Origin: G11 sp947167445
GTDB taxonomy: Bacteria; Bacillota; Clostridia; Lachnospirales; Lachnospiraceae
Direction: 5' to 3'
NCBI GenBank assembly: GCA_947167445.1
Contig: CAMVID010000025.1
Location: 1 to 26,658 of the forward strand
Length of the DNA: 26,658 bases
A model generated the notes under the pieces. That model ran no database searches and had not been told where the DNA came from. It saw only the letters and a list, made by a program, of their open reading frames with translations. Every line of letters begins with the position of its first letter. Within the stretch, counting starts at the first letter, position 1. The position numbers and the translations under genes are program-made. This document shows positions 22,790 to 26,658 of this stretch, in pieces.

Positions 22790-23516
22790 CAACGAAGAAT
22801 TTTTTGAGAGTTTCAAGGACAACAGAAGTAAAGATGTCAATTTCAATGACTGCATAGAAACACCAATCATATTGTCAATGCTTCCTGATCTTCATGGCAA
22901 GAAGATTCTGGATATTGGCTGCGGTATGGGACAGCACGCGAAGCAGTATTCCGATATGGGCGCGGAGTCTGTTCTTGGAATAGATATCTCCGAGAATATG
23001 TTGAAATATGCGAAAGAGAATAACGGCGCTGACAATATTTCTTATAAACAGATGGCTATGGAAGATATCGAAACTATAGATCAGAAGTTTGATTTGATAA
23101 CAAGCTCTCTTGTCTTTGATTATATAGAAGACTTTGAAGGCTTAATGGTAAAAATCCATACTCTCCTAAAGGAAGATGGCAAATTCGTTTTCAGCATGTC
23201 ACATCCCATCGCCACATCGTGGGATGGTGTATACGACAGATATACCCGCACGGAAACAGGTGAGCGCCTGTACGCTAATCTTAGAAACTACAACAAAGAA
23301 GGCCTCAGAAAAGTTAAATGGGCTGTAGACGGATATGAATGTTACCATAGAACAGTAGCAACAATAATCAATTCGTTAATAAATGCGGGATTCACTCTTG
23401 AAGAATGCCGGGAATCCAATATATCGGACGACATGAGGGAAAAGTATCCTGATGTATTTGGCGGAACAATCCACCGCCCGGATTTTATTTTCTTTAGATG
23501 CCGTAAAGGCAAATAA
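22767..23516 (+). CDS. class I SAM-dependent methyltransferase
   Basis: SAM motif I is KKILDIGCGMGQHAK (D49-IGCGMG), followed by VLGIDISENML (acidic ribose ligand) and LITSSLVFDYIED. The C-terminal part, with SHPIATSW and RTETGERLYANLRNYN, resembles small-molecule methyltransferases of the UbiE/Methyltransf_11 type. The substrate is unknown. Length is 249. GAGGGGAGAG before the ATG lies inside the Nudix gene, which it overlaps by 23 bp. It is the last gene of the lipoprotein-GNAT-Nim-Nudix run. Confidence 0.9.
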   Translation: MSKQNIYDNEEFFESFKDNRSKDVNFNDCIETPIILSMLPDLHGKKILDIGCGMGQHAKQYSDMGAESVLGIDISENMLKYAKENNGADNISYKQMAMEDIETIDQKFDLITSSLVFDYIEDFEGLMVKIHTLLKEDGKFVFSMSHPIATSWDGVYDRYTRTETGERLYANLRNYNKEGLRKVKWAVDGYECYHRTVATIINSLINAGFTLEECRESNISDDMREKYPDVFGGTIHRPDFIFFRCRKGK

Positions 23517-23543
23517 AAGGGAGCTCACAAGGAGCTCCTTTTT
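23517..23543 (+). terminator. Rho-independent terminator after the methyltransferase gene
   Basis: GGAGCTC (23520-23526) pairs with GAGCTCC (23532-23538), extended by A-T pairs, with loop ACAAG and a run of five T. It begins directly after the stop codon. Confidence 0.85.
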
Positions 23544-23613
23544 GATTTACGGGCATCCGGGAGACGCCCTCCAAAGTTTATACTTTTTTAAGAATTTGGT
23601 TATTTCTTTTTTA

Positions 23614-23642
23614 TTGACATTAGAAACCCACGGTGCTATCTT
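23614..23642 (+). promoter_or_regulatory. promoter of the hrcA-grpE-dnaK operon
   Basis: Consensus -35 TTGACA (23614-23619), 17-bp spacer, -10 TATCTT (23637-23642). The expected start of transcription is near 23649, just before the CIRCE element. Confidence 0.8.
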
Positions 23643-23656
23643 ATGGTATGTAGGAA

Positions 23657-23683
23657 TTAGCACTCGACCGAGATGAGTGCTAA
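23657..23683 (+). promoter_or_regulatory. CIRCE operator (HrcA binding site)
   Basis: Perfect consensus TTAGCACTC-N9-GAGTGCTAA with spacer GACCGAGAT. HrcA dimers bind CIRCE and repress the class I heat-shock genes at low temperature. Here the site follows the promoter start point and precedes hrcA itself, giving autoregulation. Confidence 0.98.
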
Positions 23684-23707
23684 CAAGTCAGAAGGAAGGG
23701 GTTAGAG

Positions 23708-24739
23708 ATGGAGCTTGACGAGCGTAAGAAAATCATTCTAATAGCTGTAATAAAGAACTATCTTGAGACCGGGGAACCGGTTGGCAGCAGAACCATCTCT
23801 AAGTACACAGACTTGAACTTAAGCTCCGCTACCATAAGAAATGAGATGGCGGATCTTGAGGAACTGGGATACATCATTCAGCCCCACACCTCAGCAGGCC
23901 GAATTCCTTCCGACAAGGGATACCGCTTCTATGTTGACCAGTTAATGAACGACAAGGTCAAGGAAGTGGAGGAAATGAAGGAAGTTCTCCTTGAGAAAGA
24001 GGAGAAGATGGAGAACCTCTTAAAGCAGGTTGCCAAGAAGCTGGCAGTAAATACCAATTACGCCACAATGATTTCCGCTCCCAGCATCCACGGAAACAAA
24101 CTTAAATTCATCCAGCTATCAAGAGTTGATACCAATCACCTTCTTGCCGTTGTGGTTATAGAAGGAAACGTAATCAAGAACAAGGTAATTCGACTGGATG
24201 ATGAGTTAAGCGATGAAACTATTTTGAAGTTAAACCTTCTGCTTAACACCAACCTTAACGGACTGAATATAGAAGAGATTAATCTTGGAATCATTTCAGT
24301 GCTTAAGAATCAGGCCGGTGAGCATTCGGAAATTGTGGATGAAGTAATAGATGCCGTTGCAGATGCAATCAAGGCAGACGAGGATTTGGAGATTTACACC
24401 TCCGGAGCCACCAACATATTTAAGTACCCTGAACTTTCCGATTCGGAAAGAGCAAGTGAGCTCATAAGTACCTTTGAGAATAAGGAAGACTTAAGCGAGC
24501 TTCTTACAGCAGACGATGAAGCCGAAACAGGAATTCAGGTTTACATAGGCGAAGAAGTGAAGATGAAATCCATGCAGGACTGCAGCGTGGTTACCGCCAC
24601 ATATGAGCTGGAGGAAGGCATGAAGGGAACCATAGGAATTGTGGGACCCAAGCGAATGGATTATGAGAAAGTCGTTGGAATGCTAAAGAACTTGAAGCAG
24701 CAGATGAGCGATTTATATAAGAACGACAGAAAGGATTAG
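23708..24739 (+). CDS. hrcA: heat-inducible transcription repressor HrcA
   Basis: 343 residues. The winged-helix N-terminus contains NYLETGEPVGSRTISKY, LSSATIRNEMADLEELGY and HTSAGRIPSDKGYRFYVD, all HrcA hallmarks. The remainder is the GAF-like dimerisation domain with IGPKRMDYEKV-type ending (VGPKRMDYEKVVGML). It represses its own operon through the CIRCE site 25 bp upstream, and its folding is known to depend on GroEL in other species. GAAGGAAGGGG precedes the ATG. One base separates it from the grpE ATG. Confidence 0.97.
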   Translation: MELDERKKIILIAVIKNYLETGEPVGSRTISKYTDLNLSSATIRNEMADLEELGYIIQPHTSAGRIPSDKGYRFYVDQLMNDKVKEVEEMKEVLLEKEEKMENLLKQVAKKLAVNTNYATMISAPSIHGNKLKFIQLSRVDTNHLLAVVVIEGNVIKNKVIRLDDELSDETILKLNLLLNTNLNGLNIEEINLGIISVLKNQAGEHSEIVDEVIDAVADAIKADEDLEIYTSGATNIFKYPELSDSERASELISTFENKEDLSELLTADDEAETGIQVYIGEEVKMKSMQDCSVVTATYELEEGMKGTIGIVGPKRMDYEKVVGMLKNLKQQMSDLYKNDRKD

Positions 24740-24740
24740 C

Positions 24741-25337
24741 ATGATGGAAGAAACAAAGAATCCTACTCCTGAAGAGGAAGTTACCGAAGAGGTAAGCGCC
24801 GAAGAGGAAGTCGAGACCGCTGAAGCGGAAGCTGAAGAGGAAATGACTAAAGAGGATAGAAAAGAAGCAAAGAAGAAAGCCAAAGCTGACAAAAAAGGCG
24901 ATGCTCTCAAAGAAAAGATAGCAGAGCTTGAAGATAAAACAATGAGACAGCTTGCCGAATTCGAAAACTTCAGAAACAGAACTGAGAAAGAGAAGCAGGC
25001 AATGTTTGAAACCGGAGCAAGAAGCGTTATTGAGAAACTTCTCCCTGTGGTGGACAACTTCGAAAGAGGCCTGGCAACGGTTCCTGAAGAGGAGAAAGAT
25101 ACCCCCTTCGTTGACGGCATGAACAAGATATACAAACAGCTTATGACTGAACTCGATAACATGGGAGTCAAACCCATCGAGGCAGTGGGCAAGGAATTCG
25201 ATCCTAACCTTCACAACGCAGTAATGCAGGTTGAAAGCGAGGAATTCGAAAGCGGCATAGTAGCCCAGGAACTTCAAAAAGGTTATACCTACAGAGATAC
25301 AGTGGTTCGCCACAGTATGGTAGCTGTAGTTCAATAA
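24741..25337 (+). CDS. grpE: nucleotide exchange factor GrpE
   Basis: GrpE releases ADP from DnaK. The conserved part begins at FENFRNRTEKEKQ (about residue 74), followed by VIEKLLPVVDNFERGL, FVDGMNKIYKQLM and the C-terminal beta domain with GVKPIEAVGKEFDPNLHNAVM and VRHSMVAVVQ. The first ~55 residues are an acidic Glu-rich tail and then a long coiled coil. Length (198) is normal. A second ATG one codon later is equally possible. AAAGGA precedes the start and dnaK follows after 36 bp. Confidence 0.96.
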   Translation: MMEETKNPTPEEEVTEEVSAEEEVETAEAEAEEEMTKEDRKEAKKKAKADKKGDALKEKIAELEDKTMRQLAEFENFRNRTEKEKQAMFETGARSVIEKLLPVVDNFERGLATVPEEEKDTPFVDGMNKIYKQLMTELDNMGVKPIEAVGKEFDPNLHNAVMQVESEEFESGIVAQELQKGYTYRDTVVRHSMVAVVQ

Positions 25338-25373
25338 GTAAAATAAGACATTTACATACAGGAGGAGAAAACT

Positions 25374-26658
25374 ATGAGCAAGATTATTGGTATTGACTTA
25401 GGTACAACAAACAGCTGCGTAGCAGTTATGGAAGGTGGTAAGCCCACCGTTATCGCAAATGCAGAAGGAGCAAGAACAACACCTTCAGTAGTTGCATTCA
25501 CAAAGAACGGAGAGAGACTTGTTGGTGAGCCCGCAAAGCGTCAGGCAGTTACCAACGCAGACAAGACAATCTCTTCAATCAAGAGAGATATGGGTACTGA
25601 CAGAGGCCGTCAGATTGATGACAAGAAGTACTCACCTCAGCAGATTTCAGCTATGATTCTTCAGAAACTGAAAGCTGATGCAGAGGCATACCTTGGAGAA
25701 AAGGTTACAGAGGCTGTTATCACAGTTCCTGCTTACTTCAACGATGCTCAGCGTCAGGCTACAAAGGATGCAGGTAAAATCGCAGGTCTCGACGTTAAGA
25801 GAATTATCAACGAGCCTACAGCAGCTGCACTTGCATATGGCCTTGATAACGAGAAAGAGCAGAAGATTATGGTTTACGACCTTGGTGGTGGTACATTTGA
25901 TGTATCAATCATCGATATCGGTGACGGTGTTATCGAAGTTCTTTCAACAAACGGTGATACACACCTTGGTGGTGATGACTTCGACCAGGCAATCATCGAC
26001 TGGATGGTTCAGGACTTCAAGAACAAAGAGGGCGTTGACCTTTCAGGCGACAAGATGGCTATGCAGAGACTTAAGGAAGCTGCAGAGAAGGCTAAGAAGG
26101 AACTTTCTTCTTCAACTACAACAAACATCAACCTTCCTTTCATCTCAGCTGGTGCAGATGGCCCTAAGCACTTCGACGTAGATCTTACAAGAGCTAAGTT
26201 CGAAGAGCTCATTCACGATCTTGTAGAGAGAACAGCAATCCCTGTACAGAACGCTATGAAGGATGCTGGTCTTACAAATTCAGATATCGGCAAGGTACTT
26301 CTTGTTGGTGGATCAACTCGTGTTCCTTGCGTAGTAGAGAAGGTTAAACAGCTTACAGGCCAGGAGCCTTCTAAGAACCTTAACCCTGATGAGTGCGTAG
26401 CAATAGGTGCTGGTATCCAGGGTGGTAAGCTTGCTGGTGATGAAGGCGCTGGTGACATCCTTCTTCTTGATGTAACACCTCTTTCACTTTCAATCGAGAC
26501 AATGGGTGGTGTTGCTACAAGACTTATTGAGCGTAACACAACAATTCCTACCAAGAAGAGCCAGGTATTCTCAACTGCAGCTGATAACCAGACAGCAGTT
26601 GATATCAACGTTCTTCAGGGTGAGAGACAGTTCGCTAAGGACAATAAGTCTCTTGGAC
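25374..26658 (+). CDS. dnaK: chaperone DnaK (Hsp70), 3' end beyond the window
   Basis: The first 428 codons are present and open to the edge. Motifs: IIGIDLGTTNSCVAVMEGG at the start, ITVPAYFNDAQRQATKDAG, INEPTAAALAYG, VYDLGGGTFDVSI, LVGGSTRVP and the linker LLLDVTPLSLSIETMGG. The N-terminal ATPase domain lacks the ~24-residue insertion found in Gram-negative DnaK after SSIKRDMG, as expected for Firmicutes. A strong AGGAGG is 8 bp before the ATG. Codon use is strongly biased, consistent with high expression. It is co-transcribed with hrcA and grpE, and dnaJ is likely to follow beyond the edge. Confidence 0.98.
   Translation, partial: MSKIIGIDLGTTNSCVAVMEGGKPTVIANAEGARTTPSVVAFTKNGERLVGEPAKRQAVTNADKTISSIKRDMGTDRGRQIDDKKYSPQQISAMILQKLKADAEAYLGEKVTEAVITVPAYFNDAQRQATKDAGKIAGLDVKRIINEPTAAALAYGLDNEKEQKIMVYDLGGGTFDVSIIDIGDGVIEVLSTNGDTHLGGDDFDQAIIDWMVQDFKNKEGVDLSGDKMAMQRLKEAAEKAKKELSSSTTTNINLPFISAGADGPKHFDVDLTRAKFEELIHDLVERTAIPVQNAMKDAGLTNSDIGKVLLVGGSTRVPCVVEKVKQLTGQEPSKNLNPDECVAIGAGIQGGKLAGDEGAGDILLLDVTPLSLSIETMGGVATRLIERNTTIPTKKSQVFSTAADNQTAVDINVLQGERQFAKDNKSLG

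Noticed and set aside
23544..23613. Possible small gene or RNA between the methyltransferase terminator and hrcA promoter
   Set aside because: Only a weak GGGC/GCCC pairing and AT-rich spacer are seen; no frame with a start and ribosome site.
24591..25334. 247-codon open frame on the - strand
   Set aside because: It lies antisense to the end of hrcA and grpE, whose motifs are unambiguous; its Phe/Leu/Ser-rich product mirrors Glu/Lys-rich coding.
25678..26181. 167-codon open frame on the + strand
   Set aside because: It is an out-of-frame shadow of dnaK, which is open from 25374 to the edge with every Hsp70 motif.

Overview
The window looks like a chromosomal segment of a Gram-positive anaerobe, most likely a Lachnospiraceae member close to Butyrivibrio or Pseudobutyrivibrio. 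This rests on moderate GC, strong AGGAGG-type ribosome sites, tRNA genes without encoded CCA, the Firmicutes order yaaR-holB-ricT-trmN-rsmI, the CIRCE-hrcA-grpE-dnaK order, a DnaK lacking the proteobacterial ATPase-domain insertion, and a DUF6465-type lysine/alanine-rich protein. The genus is inferred, not proven. All genes run on the + strand except one AraC-type regulator.

Layout. 1-387: the end of a tRNA cluster (Thr partial, Tyr, initiator Met, Phe) and its terminator. 388-1958: a soluble TPR-GGDEF diguanylate cyclase as a single-gene unit. 1960-2975: a DegV-family fatty-acid-binding protein behind a palindrome that overlaps its promoter. 2987-4198: a probable accessory two-gene unit, a small coiled-coil/HTH protein plus DinD. 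Its promoter lies inside two copies of the same inverted repeat, TGTCA-N9-TGACA. 4232-5944: a SulP anion transporter with a STAS domain. 5951-15218: a long co-directional run with HD hydrolase, guanylate-kinase-like protein, YaaR, DNA polymerase III delta' (holB), RicT, TrmN-type methyltransferase, RsmI, cytoplasmic GH20 hexosaminidase, MetF and a class I aminotransferase. Gaps are short and one stop/start overlap is present, so most is probably one or a few operons. 15260-15962: a histone-H1-like protein with its own promoter and terminator.

15972-17935: an AraC/GyrI-type regulator (- strand) and a MerR-type regulator (+ strand), divergent across 211 bp. 18002-23543: an accessory-looking run. 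It opens with two paralogous lipoproteins carrying a gluzincin zinc-protease signature, with a 52-codon gene between them. It continues with a GNAT acetyltransferase, a NimA-like flavoprotein, a 36-codon mini-gene locked by ATGA overlaps to both neighbours, a Nudix hydrolase and a SAM methyltransferase. 23614-26658: the class I heat-shock operon hrcA-grpE-dnaK under a CIRCE operator, with dnaK cut by the window edge.

The housekeeping parts serve translation (tRNAs, TrmN, RsmI), replication (HolB), RNA turnover or development (RicT), folate/methionine metabolism (MetF) and protein folding. The least explained parts are the doubly operated HTH-dinD unit, the tandem lipoprotein proteases with their small companion gene, and the coupled mini-gene. 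No CRISPR array, insertion sequence, rRNA or riboswitch was recognised. No gene-free stretch exceeds 300 bases; the longest are 16863-17073 and 23517-23707.
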